A DNA stretch of 64,000 nt from Glycine soja. Taxonomy: Eukaryota > Streptophyta > Magnoliopsida > Fabales > Fabaceae. The stretch covers positions 9,026,485 to 9,090,484 of the forward strand of contig NC_041002.1 in NCBI RefSeq assembly GCF_004193775.1, given 5' to 3'. This document shows positions 13,090-23,021 of this stretch, piece after piece. The notes under the pieces are model-generated. The model searched no databases, was not told where the DNA came from, and was given only the letters and a program-made list of their open reading frames with translations. Position 1 is the first letter of the stretch. Each line of letters opens with the position of its first letter. Position numbers and translations under genes: made by a program.

Positions 13090-13235
13090 CACTGCAAGAA
13101 AATAAAACATTACTGACAAAATTTTCGTCACTATTCATATTGTCACTAATACTTTGTGTCACTAAAATTTTACTGATGATTTTTTAAAAATTACATGTAA
13201 ATTGTTTGTGACTACTGTTAAGTTTTTCTGTAGTG
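13090..13235. mobile_element. 146-bp CACTA-type MITE
   Basis: The sequence begins CACTGCAAGAAAAT and ends with the inverse of CACTACAGAAAAAC, giving CACTA-type terminal inverted repeats. The flanks are TTT on both sides, compatible with the 3-bp duplication of the superfamily though uninformative in a T-rich context. Internally it repeats GTCACTA-type motifs. It is too short to encode a protein and would be mobilised in trans. Confidence 0.65.
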
Positions 13236-13749
13236 TTTTTTAATGTATTTTTTATACTTTAGAATAATGCTTTATTTATCAAACTCGGGGTTAGGGTCTG
13301 ATATATATCTAAACAATATCTGTATGTACCTAAATTAAGTACTTATTTTCTTAAAAAAAAAAAGAAAAAAAAATGGTACATACCTAATACATACCCACGA
13401 ATATCTAATGTGTACTAAGTACAAATAAATACGGTACCCGATATGTGTATGACATGATTGCATGTATACTTTAGAATTTAAAACACATCTAGTTTAGAAT
13501 GACTACATCCTATAACATATTCAATTTATTGTGCTCTTGATTGTTATAGCACCTGCTAGAAGGCACGGGATATCTGAAGTGCCAGTGATTGTAGCTAATA
13601 GTCGTTAATTATTTGCAACTAGCCTTGATTAGTAAGATGGACCGAGTATACACAAAACAAATAATATTTTCTCAAAATATTATCTGTTCCAACAGAAGTG
13701 GTCATGCCACGGAATTTGGACAGCTAGAATAGTCTAAAGGATGGTTATG

Positions 13750-15047
13750 AAAGCAGGGCTGGACATTCAATAAGACAACTAAGGTCATGGTCTAGAGTCC
13801 TCAAATTTATAAGACCTCCAAATTTTTTTAATAGTAGTATTATTAATATAAATTATTTTTTAAAAGCCTACAGTCCATTTTTTTAGTTTTTGCAAATGAA
13901 AAGTTACTCAAGAATGACTCAATAAATTTCTCGGCAGGTGAGTATATAATTCCTATTGGCTACTTGTACAGTTCCAACATTAATATAATTTAATTTTCTT
14001 TTGACAAAAAAACATCAATTTTGGATCGTTTCTTCTCTGGTCTCTCTCATTCTCATTCTCTCTATTCTGAGTTTTCTACTACTGCATTCAAGCGTTTATT
14101 TGACTTTTCAACTTTCTTATAATTATATTCTAATTTGTGAATTGGTATACCTCACACTAAGTGACAAACTCCAATACTCCATCTCCAAGTGGCAGGAAGA
14201 GAAACACGTTGCTAGCATCTCAAATTCTCAACATGTTTGATCATTTCACTCATTTGCTTTGCATTTTAATTTATAAAGTAATTGATTGAATTGAAATTAA
14301 ATTGAATGAACATTTACAAATTACAATTGTTACATCTCATTTTTTTATTGTTTATCGTTGTAGGTGCAAGCAAAGTGATTGTTACTACGGTTTGGATTTC
14401 ATAGTCATAGCTTAAAAGAAATTTTCGTTCACGGATTTAATTTTTCCCTTTTCAGGTTTTATTGTTTTAATATTATCTTCTTTTAATTTTAAAATAATTT
14501 TGCTTGTTATTTTTATTTTAGTCTATCAGTAAAATATGTCAAATAGAAAGTATGCATTTGGTTTCAAAAAATTAAAAAAAAAAAAAGAATTGAAAAATTG
14601 ATTTCAATCTCAACAATGTGTTCTTTATAAATTTATTACTATTCATAAAAAGGATGTTACAATTAGTTTAACACATATAAATATGACAAAAAAATATCCT
14701 CTAAAAATTTCAAATAATATTAATACGGTAGAACAAAATACTAATAATGAAAATATTCAAGAGGTAGAAAATCTTAACAATATGAATAATCATAATCCTA
14801 ATTAAGAATAAGAGGATAATGAAAATTTACAAGAAGATAGTTTAGAAACAAATAAGGAGCTCAATAATACATCAAATGAAGTTTCTAAAAATATTTATGA
14901 TCTAGGACAATGAAAAAATATTGATAAAAACTTTAGAAATTTAATTGTTAACAATGATCCAATTAAATATAATGATATGCACCATTCAAAAGATGAAAAT
15001 AATAGACATTTTGTTTGCATAAAGAAGGAATTCCATAATTCCATGTT
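13750..15047 (+). mobile_element. hAT element fragment (TTF zinc-finger transposase lineage)
   Basis: The left edge CAGGGCTGGACATTC followed by CTAGAGTCCTC resembles the ends of plant hAT elements that encode TTF-type (ZMYM1-like) transposases. The interior carries the beginning of such a transposase. The right edge is defined only by resumption of the duplicated segment at about 15048. No right terminus was identified, so the element is truncated. Confidence 0.6.
14535..15025 (+). pseudogene. hAT transposase N-terminal fragment (TTF-type / ZMYM1-like)
   Basis: Translation from ATG at about 14537 starts MSNRKYAFGFKKLKKKK, the lysine-rich N-terminus usual in this family. A low-complexity Asn/Glu-rich linker follows, with stops near 14805 and 14913. 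Then come IYDLGQ*KNIDKNFRNLIV, NDPIKYNDMHHSKDENNRHF, matching the conserved block that precedes the TTF zinc finger. The sequence breaks off just before the zinc finger, so no DNA-binding, catalytic or dimerisation domain is left. Non-functional. Confidence 0.75.
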
Positions 15048-15276
15048 TTTTTGTTACATTAGACAAACAAACATCAAATAGTAAAGGGAAAAGTAAAACA
15101 GCATACTACCATGCTACTACTACCCTCAATGGGGAACTTGGTTTATCATAGTCTATAAAACCAAAGTGAAAATTCATGTTTTAAATCCTTATTTTGAATA
15201 AGCTTTTGTTCTAACCAATCTAAGTCACCAACTTTGGTAAAGAAGGAATAAAACATGCATTGCAAACATTTAGTAT

Positions 15277-15348
15277 AATCAAGTGGAATATTGAACCCGG
15301 GTGGTCCCTGTGACAAGCAGAAATACTTATCAGTATACTACAAAGACT
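15277..15348 (-). pseudogene. Decayed tRNA-Asp(GTC) copy
   Basis: Aligns over its length with the intact tRNA-Asp at 3817-3888. The anticodon GTC, the core of the D arm and CCCGGGTTC of the T arm remain. The acceptor stem (GTCTTTG versus CACTTGA) no longer pairs and the T stem 3' side is lost, so a functional tRNA is unlikely. Confidence 0.8.
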
Positions 15349-16110
15349 TAATTGATTTTATAACTTTACAAAAATAAATAATTTGTATGTTTTATTATTA
15401 TTCTTCGTACCCTGACGAGAGTAAGCATTATAAAATCTCTAGGATAATTAAAAAACAACAACAAAAAAGAATAGATTCTCTTATATTACAATACATTTTG
15501 TTTTTTTTTAATACTAAGTTTCTAAAAAAATGAAATTTTTGTAAAAAAATATATAGGATAAGTTTAGAAAATGAATTTATAGTAAGAGTTGAATCTTTTA
15601 TTACAAATTATTCTGATGGTCAAATCATTAATTGTAGAAGAGAATCATAATCAATTAACCACTATAATATCGTGATTGATTTGATACACTGAATTTGGGT
15701 GCACTAATTTTATTTTTTTACTGCTTGGGTGAACTAATTTTATAACACTAATATTAATTAATATCCTGAAGAAATTAATTAAGAAACTTAAATTAAAAAT
15801 ATTTTTACTCAAATACTATTGATAATTTTTTTACACTTTCTTATAATTTACCTAATAAATATTTTTTCTTTTAATTCTTTAATAAATTCCCCCACACCCA
15901 TTCTAAATTCTTGTACACTTTCTGACTTTCTGTCAGTAACTGCATTAACTGGATCACGAGTGACAAGTGAGAGTTGATTGTAAACTAATAAAACCCACAT
16001 GCGGAATTTTTAAAATAAAAATAAAAGTAAAATCTTTAACCAAATATGAAAAGTCATTAAATACGAAATAGGATCATATTCATGATAACAGAAAGTAAAG
16101 CTCACCATTC

Positions 16111-17534
16111 CTTTGGACACATCGAACAAAATTGTCTTTAATTTTTTTTAATTTTTTTTAAAAAAACACCCAATACTATCATAATATGATTATTTAAATT
16201 CATAATATGGACTGTACTTGATTCTTTCTCTTGTTAGGTTTGAAGCTTTCTTTTTTTCGGATGCAGATAATTTTAGAGAGAAGAAATTTTTTTTTGCTGA
16301 GTGCAAAAAAAAAAAATTTCAAAATATTTGAGAAATCAAAAAAATTGAAAAGAAAAAATATTAAAATTTGTGAAGTACCAAAAAAGCAAAATATTTTTTA
16401 GCCCCCGGCCCATAGTTGGATTGTTTCAATTTTCAATTTAGCTTATTATTTATTGTTATTATTATTATTATTGTATTAATCAATGAGCTACATTTTAACT
16501 TTTTTCAGTTTTTATTTGATTAAATTTATTTTATTAGCGAAATGATTTACGAAGTTTTCTTAATCTATTGACAAGCGCGCACCACTAAGTTTTATTAAAT
16601 GTAATAATTCGTTTTTCACATTTTAAAAATTAAAAACGTATATTCATTCACATACCACGAAACCCAGAATAATACAACAAAGAAGATACGGAATAAAAAA
16701 AACTATAAACTGTAAAAAGTTTTATCGCGTCATTCAGTTATAACATACCATCAAACACCGATCCAGGAAACCATAAAAGAGGTGCTGAATATTTTTTTTT
16801 TACTTTAATTATTTAAATATCTAACTTCGAATAAGTAAATATTTAATAAATAATGAATTTTATAAGATTATTTATTATTTTTACATGTGAAATTAGAAAT
16901 TATTTTTATTTCAAATGATACACGAAAAAAATACAATTGTTTATAACTTGTATAATCTTTTTAAATTTTTAAAAGATTTTTTATTTCACAACCACAATAA
17001 CAATCAAACAAAATTCACATTAAGGAAAAAGAAACAAACACAGCATAGAAATAACTAATTAAAAATCACCAAATTTCATAACAGTTATATATATATAATT
17101 TTATTTTATCTTTATTGGAAGTAGTATATATTTTTTAATTGTATTTTTACTAGAACTAGTATATTTATTATAAATTAGTATATTATATTTGATAAGTTGG
17201 TTTATTTTTATAATAATAACTTCAAAAGTTATATTAACGATGAATTATGATTGAACAGTAGTGTAAAAATACTTTACACTATCAATGTATGATCATTAAA
17301 TTCATAAAAAATACCTTTAAAACTATCCTTATGCTCTCATTAAAAAGTGTTTCTTAAAGATAAAAAGTAAAAATATACAATTTCATGATCCTTTTGATAG
17401 TCAAAATGTGACAAGATAAGATATGATATTATATGGAGTTGAGAATGATTGATCATCTTAGAATTGTTTTTTAGGAAACAACATCAAGTCTTCCAAATGA
17501 TGTCGCACATACATAGGACATTTCAGAAGATTGA
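16111..17534. other. AT-rich intergenic DNA, no gene seen
   Basis: No coding region is supported. A small GC patch TAGCCCCCGGCCCATAG at about 16399 could be a scrap of a hAT end. From about 17440 the sequence may belong to the LTR of the degenerate copia element that continues after 24909. Confidence 0.4.
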
Positions 17535-18421
17535 AGTTGACAGTAAGGATGACAAAGTATACTCAGACCCTACGGGTACTTGCAAAAATATCTGCAAGCA
17601 GGTGAATAATTACCCGCAATATTGAGGCTAGGTATGAGACGTGTATATACTCACGAATTTACACAGGTACAAGTATTATAGTACCCAATTGGCCTCGCCC
17701 CACTCATATCATATATATTAATATATTTAATATATGTTACAAAATAGTAATATATATTACATAATTTTCTGTGAAAATAATTATATTTTTTATGACTAAT
17801 ATTGCTATGTTGGATGATTATCATAAAGTAAAAAACCCTAAACCTTTAATTATAGTTTTTATTAAGCGATTTGAATAATAAATTTAACAATCGCCATGTT
17901 GGATGATTATTTTTGTAATTTTTTTATTTATGACTTGAGTTTAAACGAATAAATGTTATCTTTGCTTGTTTTTAATATTATGTGTGTATGTTTTTAATGT
18001 TATGTTTGAATTATTTATGGATGAATTTTTAATTAATATTTTTATTGATATATTATAATATAAACCTTATACATAAGTAAAGTGTGGAAGCAAAGCTTCA
18101 TGATGAATCACCAATCATTCAAAGGTGTTTTGATGATAACAATGATGACAACAAAAGATGAAACAAAAAGCTCAAAGATCAAAGAACGACTCAAGTGAAT
18201 CAAGAACAAGTCAAGAGTTCAAGAATCAAGAAGAATTCAAGACTCAAGAAGAAAGTCTACAATCAAGAATCAAGATTCAAGATTCAAGATCTCAAGAATC
18301 AAGATCAAGATTCAAGAATGAAGAAAAGACTCAATCAAGATAAGTATTAAAAAGTTTTTTCAAAACTTTGAATAGCACATGAGTTTTTGACAAAACCTTT
18401 ACCAAAGAGTTTTTACTCTCT

Positions 18422-18659
18422 GGTAATCGATTACCATATTGTTGTAATCGATTACCAGTAGCAAAATGAGTTTGAAAAAGTTTTCAAACTGAATTTACAA
18501 CGTTCCAAATATTTTCAAAAGGCTGTAATCGATAACAATATTTGGTAATCGATTACCAGTGTCTTTGAACGTTGAAATTCAAATTTAAATATGAAGAGTC
18601 ACATTGTTTCACTCAAAAGCTTTGTGTAATCGATTACACTTATTTGGTAATCGATTACT
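18422..18659. promoter_or_regulatory. Cluster of TAATCGATTA palindromes in LTR U3
   Basis: Six copies of a palindrome related to GGTAATCGATTACC occur at about 18422, 18444, 18534 (degenerate), 18544, 18626 and 18646. Several are in pairs about 20 bp apart, i.e. two helical turns. They lie upstream of the TATA box, the expected place for U3 enhancer sites. A core of ATCGAT inside TAAT arms would suit a homeodomain-type or other dimeric regulator; that is inference. Confidence 0.7.
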
Positions 18660-18787
18660 AGTGACTGTTTCTGAAAAATCAAAAGATGTAACTCTTCAAA
18701 AAGGTTTTGACTTTTTCAAATGGGTTTTAAGTTTTTCTAAAAGTTATAACTCTTCTGAATGGCCTTCTTGACCAGACATGAAGAGTC

Positions 18788-18795
18788 TATAAAAG
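18788..18795 (+). promoter_or_regulatory. LTR TATA box
   Basis: TATAAAAG, preceded by the palindrome cluster and followed by the tandem-repeat and hairpin modules. The same box is in the 3' LTR (23893) and, inverted, in the solo LTR near 59508. Transcription would start about 30 bp downstream, placing the hairpins in the leader RNA. Confidence 0.65.
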
Positions 18796-19009
18796 CAAGG
18801 CTTTGTTTTGCATTTTTAATCAATCTTTCTAACAACAATCTTGAATACTTTTGCTTTTCCAATCAATCCTTTACAAGCCTTGAAATCTCTTTGAAGTTCT
18901 TCTTCTTCTTCTTTTGTACCAAAAGCTTTCTGAAGTTTTCTGGTTTTCTAATCCTTGAAAACTTGTGCTATTCATCTTTTCATTCTCTTCTCCCTTTGCA
19001 AAAAAGAAT

Positions 19010-19258
19010 TCGCCAAGGACTAACCGCCTGAATTCTTTTTGTGTCTCTCTTCTCCCTTTTCCAAAAGAACAAAGGACTAACCGCCTGAATTCTTTTATGT
19101 CTCCCTTCTCCCTTGTCAAAGAATTCAACACGACACAGTCTGAGAATTCTTTTGATTCTTCCCATTCCCTAATACAAAAGCGTTCAAAGGTTTAACCGCC
19201 TGAGAATTCTTTTGTATCCCCATTCACAAAGTATCAAAGGTGTAACAGCCTAAGATGT
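19010..19258. repeat. Tandem repeat block in LTR
   Basis: Four to five degenerate units of about 50-60 bp, each with a CAAAGG.CTAACCGCCTGA core followed by GAATTCTTTT and a pyrimidine-rich stretch. The 3' LTR has one unit fewer, which accounts for part of the LTR length difference. Confidence 0.8.
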
Positions 19259-19268
19259 TTGTCTTAAC

Positions 19269-19422
19269 ACATTGGAGGGTACATCCTTTGTGGTACAAGT
19301 AGAGGGTACATCTACTTGGGTTTGATTGAGAACAAGAGAAGTTACATCTCTTGTGGATCAGTTCTAGTGGAGGGTACATCCACTAGGGTTTCAAAGAGAA
19401 CAAGGGAGGGTACATCCCTTGT
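19269..19422 (+). other. Array of five covarying hairpins in LTR
   Basis: Five units at 19269-19291, 19296-19318, 19332-19354, 19364-19386 and 19400-19422. Each has an 8-bp arm, a 7-nt loop and the complementary arm. Arms are ACATTGGA/TCCTTTGT (imperfect), CAAGTAGA/TCTACTTG, ACAAGAGA/TCTCTTGT, CTAGTGGA/TCCACTAG and ACAAGGGA/TCCCTTGT. The loop is GGGTACA in four and AGTTACA in one. Stem sequences differ between units while pairing is kept. The array is in the predicted leader, 330 bp before the primer-binding site. Confidence 0.85.
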
Positions 19423-19752
19423 GGATCTTTGCTTGTAAAAGGATTTTTACAAGGTTGAAAGAAATCTCAAGGACCGCAGGTTGCTTGGGGACTGGAGGTA
19501 GGCACGGGTTGTTGCCGAACCAGTATAAAAACTCTTGTGTGTTTGTTTCCTTCTTCCCTACTCTTTTACTTTCCGCTGTGCATTTAATTTTCGCTTTTAC
19601 TTTCTGTTAAGTTTCTCTTCTACTCCATATTCTCTTAACAACAAAAGTAAAAGCCTTAAAAGAGTAATTTTTAATTGGTAAAATTTTAGGAATAATTAAT
19701 TCAACCCCCCCCCCCCCTTCTTAATTATTCTGAGGCCACTCAATCCAACAAG

Positions 19753-19764
19753 TGGTATCAGAGC
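19753..19764 (+). other. Primer-binding site (initiator Met tRNA)
   Basis: TGGTATCAGAGC starts two bases after the 5' LTR. This is the standard plant Ty1/copia primer site, complementary to the 3' end of initiator methionyl tRNA. Confidence 0.93.
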
Positions 19765-19778
19765 AGGTTTCTTGTAGG

Positions 19779-20864
19779 ATGGCCTCCTCAAATCCCTTGT
19801 TTCCTGAAGGAAATTCTATTCACAGACCACCCATTTTCAATGGTGAGGGTTACCATTATTGGAAAACCCGCATGCAAATATTCATTGAAGCCATAGATCT
19901 AAATATATGGGAAGTAATAGAATTAGGACCACATATATCCACTATAGTAGATGTAAGCACAAGTACTTCAACCCAAAAACCTAGAGATCCGTGGACAGAA
20001 GAAGATAGGAGAAAAATCCAGTACGATCTCAAAGCCAAAAATATCATCACTTCAGCCCTAGGGATAGATGAGTACTTTAGAGTGTCAAATTGTACTAATG
20101 CCAAGGATATGTGGGATACTTTCCAGTTAACCCATGAAGGAACCACAGATGTAAAAAGGTCTAGAATAAATACTCTTACCCATGAATATGAGTTATTTAG
20201 GATGAATCCAAATGAAAACATTCAGAATTTACAAAAAAGGTTTACACATATTGTAAATCATCTTGCATCATTAGGAAAAGTTTTTCCTAATGAGGATTTA
20301 ATTAATAAAGTCTTAAGATGTTTAAGTAGGGAATGGCAGCCCAAGGTAACTGCTATTTTTGAAAGCAAAGATCTCTCTTCTATGTCTCTTGCCACTTTAT
20401 TTGGTAAATTGCAGGAACACGAGATGGAACTTCAACGCCTCAATCAGAATGAAGAAAATGAAAAAAAGAAGAGAAGCATAGCCCTTAAAGCCTCATCTTC
20501 AATACAAGAAGAAAACGAAGAAGAAGATTCTGATGATGAAGATTTTTCCTTCTTTGTTAAGAAATTTCAGAAATACATCAAGAAAAGAAGAATTGATAGG
20601 CGTCAGAATTTCAATAATGGAAGAAAATCACAAGAGGATTCTCAAGTCCTTAGGTGTTACAAATGCAACCAAAATTGTCACATCAAGGCCAACTGTCCGT
20701 CAAATGAAGAATGGTCAGAGAAAAGTGAAAAGAAAAGATTTGACGAAAGAAGAACTAAGAAAGCATACATTGCATGGGATGACAATGATTCATCCGATGG
20801 TTCAGAAAATGAGATTAATCTTTTAACCAAAGATTATGAAAGTGACGAGAACATCTCTCAATGA
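19779..20864 (+). CDS. gag: copia Gag polyprotein (DUF4219/UBN2, CCHC zinc knuckle)
   Basis: Open frame of 361 codons from the first ATG after the primer-binding site. The N-terminal block FNGEGYHYWKTRMQIFI (about residues 22-38) is the DUF4219 signature. The central UBN2-type capsid region includes AKDMWDTFQLTHEGT and NPNENIQNLQKRFTHIVNHLASLGK. An acidic Glu/Ser stretch, a basic stretch and one CX2CX4HX4C zinc knuckle (CYKCNQNCHIKANC, about residues 292-305) follow. The frame stops 50 residues later; it does not run into protease as in autonomous copia elements. Gag would form the virus-like particle and bind element RNA. No stop or frameshift is visible, so it could be made. Opposite-strand open frames here are shadows. 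Confidence 0.92.
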   Translation: MASSNPLFPEGNSIHRPPIFNGEGYHYWKTRMQIFIEAIDLNIWEVIELGPHISTIVDVSTSTSTQKPRDPWTEEDRRKIQYDLKAKNIITSALGIDEYFRVSNCTNAKDMWDTFQLTHEGTTDVKRSRINTLTHEYELFRMNPNENIQNLQKRFTHIVNHLASLGKVFPNEDLINKVLRCLSREWQPKVTAIFESKDLSSMSLATLFGKLQEHEMELQRLNQNEENEKKKRSIALKASSSIQEENEEEDSDDEDFSFFVKKFQKYIKKRRIDRRQNFNNGRKSQEDSQVLRCYKCNQNCHIKANCPSNEEWSEKSEKKRFDERRTKKAYIAWDDNDSSDGSENEINLLTKDYESDENISQ

Positions 20865-21327
20865 TGAAAAACAAGGAGAAAAAGAATGATCCTCATCTTT
20901 GAAGATCTAGACACTTCAATCCTGAAAAAGGTAATATCAAAACCATTATCTTATTAAAATTTCTCTTAAAATTGAAATTTTTATTCAAACAATTTGACTA
21001 TGATGACTAACAATTCTTTATTTGTTTGTCTTTTGATTGATTGAAATCATGAGTATATTTGATTGATTGATTTCATTCTATTTGCATGAAATATTCATTC
21101 ATTTATTTAAGTAAAATCAATATTCTTCATACTTGTGTTGTGATTGTTCTTGATAAAATTGATTATCTTCATGTTTTTAAATATTTTTGCATGACATGAT
21201 ATGTAAATTACATGATTGAAAATTAGTCATAAAGTATTTTCAAATATAGTATTTTCAAAAATAGTTTTCAAAACTTCTTCTCTCCTAGAAAGCCTTCTAT
21301 TTTTGTTTTCTAGCTAAAATAACCACT
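20865..21327. other. AT-rich spacer between gag and the second gene
   Basis: No reading frame with protease, integrase or reverse transcriptase motifs is found. This is the place where pol would lie in an autonomous copia element. Confidence 0.7.
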
Positions 21328-21328
21328 A

Positions 21329-21448
21329 GTAATCGATTACCATAATAGTGTAATCGATTACAAGTAGTTATTTCTGGCAAAGTTGCTCTCTGGTAATCGA
21401 TTACCATATTTGTGTAATCGATTATGACGCATCCCCGCACCTATATAT
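21329..21448 (+). promoter_or_regulatory. Internal promoter-like block before the second gene
   Basis: Four copies of the TAATCGATTA palindrome (about 21329-21425), the same motif as in LTR U3, are followed by TATATAT at 21442-21448. A pyrimidine-rich leader with CATTCTCTCG, CCCTCACCCCC and TTTCTTTCAACC then precedes an ATG at 21628. The arrangement (palindromes, TATA, about 30 bp, pyrimidine-rich leader, ATG) repeats the LTR design. No expression evidence is available from sequence alone. Confidence 0.5.
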
Positions 21449-21627
21449 TCAAATTTCAAATTCTGAAACCTGCAACCTTTCATTCTCTCGAAAACCCTCA
21501 CCCCCAATTTTTCTTTCAACCATATCTCACTCAATTCTTGTCCAAATCACTTCCCGCAAAGCCCAAACTTCATTTTTTTTCAATCTATTTCATTTGAACC
21601 GATTGAAATCCTGAAAAAACTCTTCAA

Positions 21628-22734
21628 ATGGCGGAACCATCGAAAAAGCGGAAAGGAACTTCGAGTCGGAGTCAGCGGCATTCCGGGTAACAGGAAGCAC
21701 CAATTCCTCCCTCCATTCCCTCTGGATCATTATTCTCATCAGAGGAACAATGTATAGGGTACACAAACCTCTTTTCCTCTCGTTCCATTGTAGACCCAAA
21801 ATTCATAGATATGGAGTTCTTCTCAAATGAGAATTTTGAATGCTTCCAAGCATTTGAAAACTCCAATCTTATTCTATTCATGTCTCTGAAATTACCTGTC
21901 TATTCTGAATTAGTCAAAGCCTTCTATTCTAATTTAGAAATTCATGAAGGTGTTCTAATGTCTGAAATCTATGGGATTAAGATGGTCATTGACCAATCCC
22001 TATTTTTTGACTTAACCAAATTGCCTAGTGAAGGTGTGCCTTTTGAGGGTGCACTAATTGATGAATGGAAATTCGATTTCTCTGTGCATGATGCCCGCCG
22101 GTTGGTTTGCACCAACCAAGCGGATATGACCGGAAGGCTTCTTGCCGGTTCATTGGCTTTTGAAAGCCGCATCCTCCATTACCTTATAATTCGCATTTTG
22201 CTTCCTAGATCTTCAAACCTTGCCTAGGTTTCTGAAGAAGATCTCATTGTCATGTGGGCCTTTCATAAAGGTTTACAAATTGATTGGGCACATCTTATTA
22301 GATATCGCATGCATAAGGCATTGCGATTGAATGCCCCATTGCCTTATCCTCACCTTGTTACCCTCTTCCTTCAACATTTCAACATCCCTCTTGATTCTGA
22401 ACCTTATGTTCCAATCAAGAGATCATTCCTTATAGGCGCTTCAGTCATAGCATCCTTTGGTTATATTAAGGAGCATGATGGATCATGGGTAAAGAAGGGT
22501 GCTAGAAATATTGGTGAAGAAGGACACGAGGGAGAAGATTCATATCTTCTTTCAAAGATTTTGGAAAGGTTTAATGGTCTTCAAACCTTTGTTGGTGAGA
22601 GGTTTGATACTTTGGAACTGCAAGTGGATATGCGCTTCAATGAAATGGAGTCAAGAATGACTAAGGTTGAAGAAGATGTATCTTACATCCGGTTAAGCTT
22701 TGATCTTCCACCACCGCCGCCACCATCATCTTAG
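21628..22734 (+). pseudogene. Second gene of the copia element: putative plant transposon protein domain
   Basis: One frame of 369 codons including the terminal stop, interrupted by two in-frame stops: TAA at 21688 (codon 21) and TAG at 22225 (codon 200). Both can be explained by single C-to-T changes from Gln codons. The N-terminus is basic (MAEPSKKRKGTSSRSQRHSG). The middle (about residues 60-250) resembles the putative plant transposon protein domain (PF20167-like) with SELVKAFYSNLEI, GVLMSEIYGIKMVID and IVMWAFHKGLQIDWAHLI. The C-terminal part has heptad-like residues (LSKILERFNGLQTFVGERFDTLE) suggesting a coiled coil, and ends in a run of seven prolines. It occupies the pol or env-like position but shows no enzyme motif, signal peptide or membrane segment. 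Function unknown. Confidence 0.75.
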
Positions 22735-23021
22735 ACTTATATTTTAATATTAGTACTTTGATTTTCAGCCTTGTATTTTGGCTATATTATTATGGTATTT
22801 GAACAATTTTATATTTTCCTATTTGCATGGTATGTTTGAACAAATATTAAGTATGTTATTTGACTATGTGGAGTTTATAATTAATCTATGCATGGTTGTT
22901 TGCTTCATGGTTTCATGGTTTTTGCTTCTTGCTTCATGATTTGGTCGATATTTTTTATGAACATTGTATGGATGTTTAAATTAAATTTATTTGATACGCA
23001 CTTTGGCTTTTTGTTGATGCC
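22735..23021. other. 3' untranslated spacer of the copia element
   Basis: T-rich sequence between the second gene and the polypurine region; no coding signal. Confidence 0.5.

Larger units (their letters stand above)
13500..16110. repeat. Local duplication, copy 2 (decayed)
   Basis: Diverged second copy of 2640-4325, same orientation, about 10.9 kb away. Conserved landmarks include the stretch at about 13600-13750 (TTATCTGTTCCAACAGAAG, CATGCCACGGAATTTGGACA), the tRNA-proximal block at 15090-15350 and the distal block at 16050-16105. It has been enlarged by a hAT-derived insertion between about 13750 and 15047. The tRNA within it is no longer a canonical cloverleaf. Confidence 0.8.
18083..19750 (+). 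repeat. 5' LTR (1668 bp)
   Basis: Begins TGTGGAAGCAAAGC and ends CACTCAATCCAACA. In order it holds a purine-rich TCAAGA repeat tract (about 18160-18340), a palindrome cluster, a TATA box, a tandem repeat block, a hairpin array and a long C run near 19704. It is 137 bp longer than the 3' LTR because of extra repeat units. It shares all of these modules with the solo LTR at 58574-60188. Confidence 0.95.

Noticed and set aside
14001..14240. Plus-strand open frame with hydrophobic start
   Set aside because: Lies between a hAT end and the transposase start; composition fits a leader or intron and no family is recognised.
18158..18343. Open frames rich in Gln, Glu and Ser within the LTR
   Set aside because: Caused by TCAAGA repeats in U3, upstream of the TATA box, so not expected to be translated.
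19010..19422. CRISPR-like array in the LTR
   Set aside because: Repeat units are degenerate and hairpin stems vary, the genome is eukaryotic and no cas genes exist; it is an LTR module.
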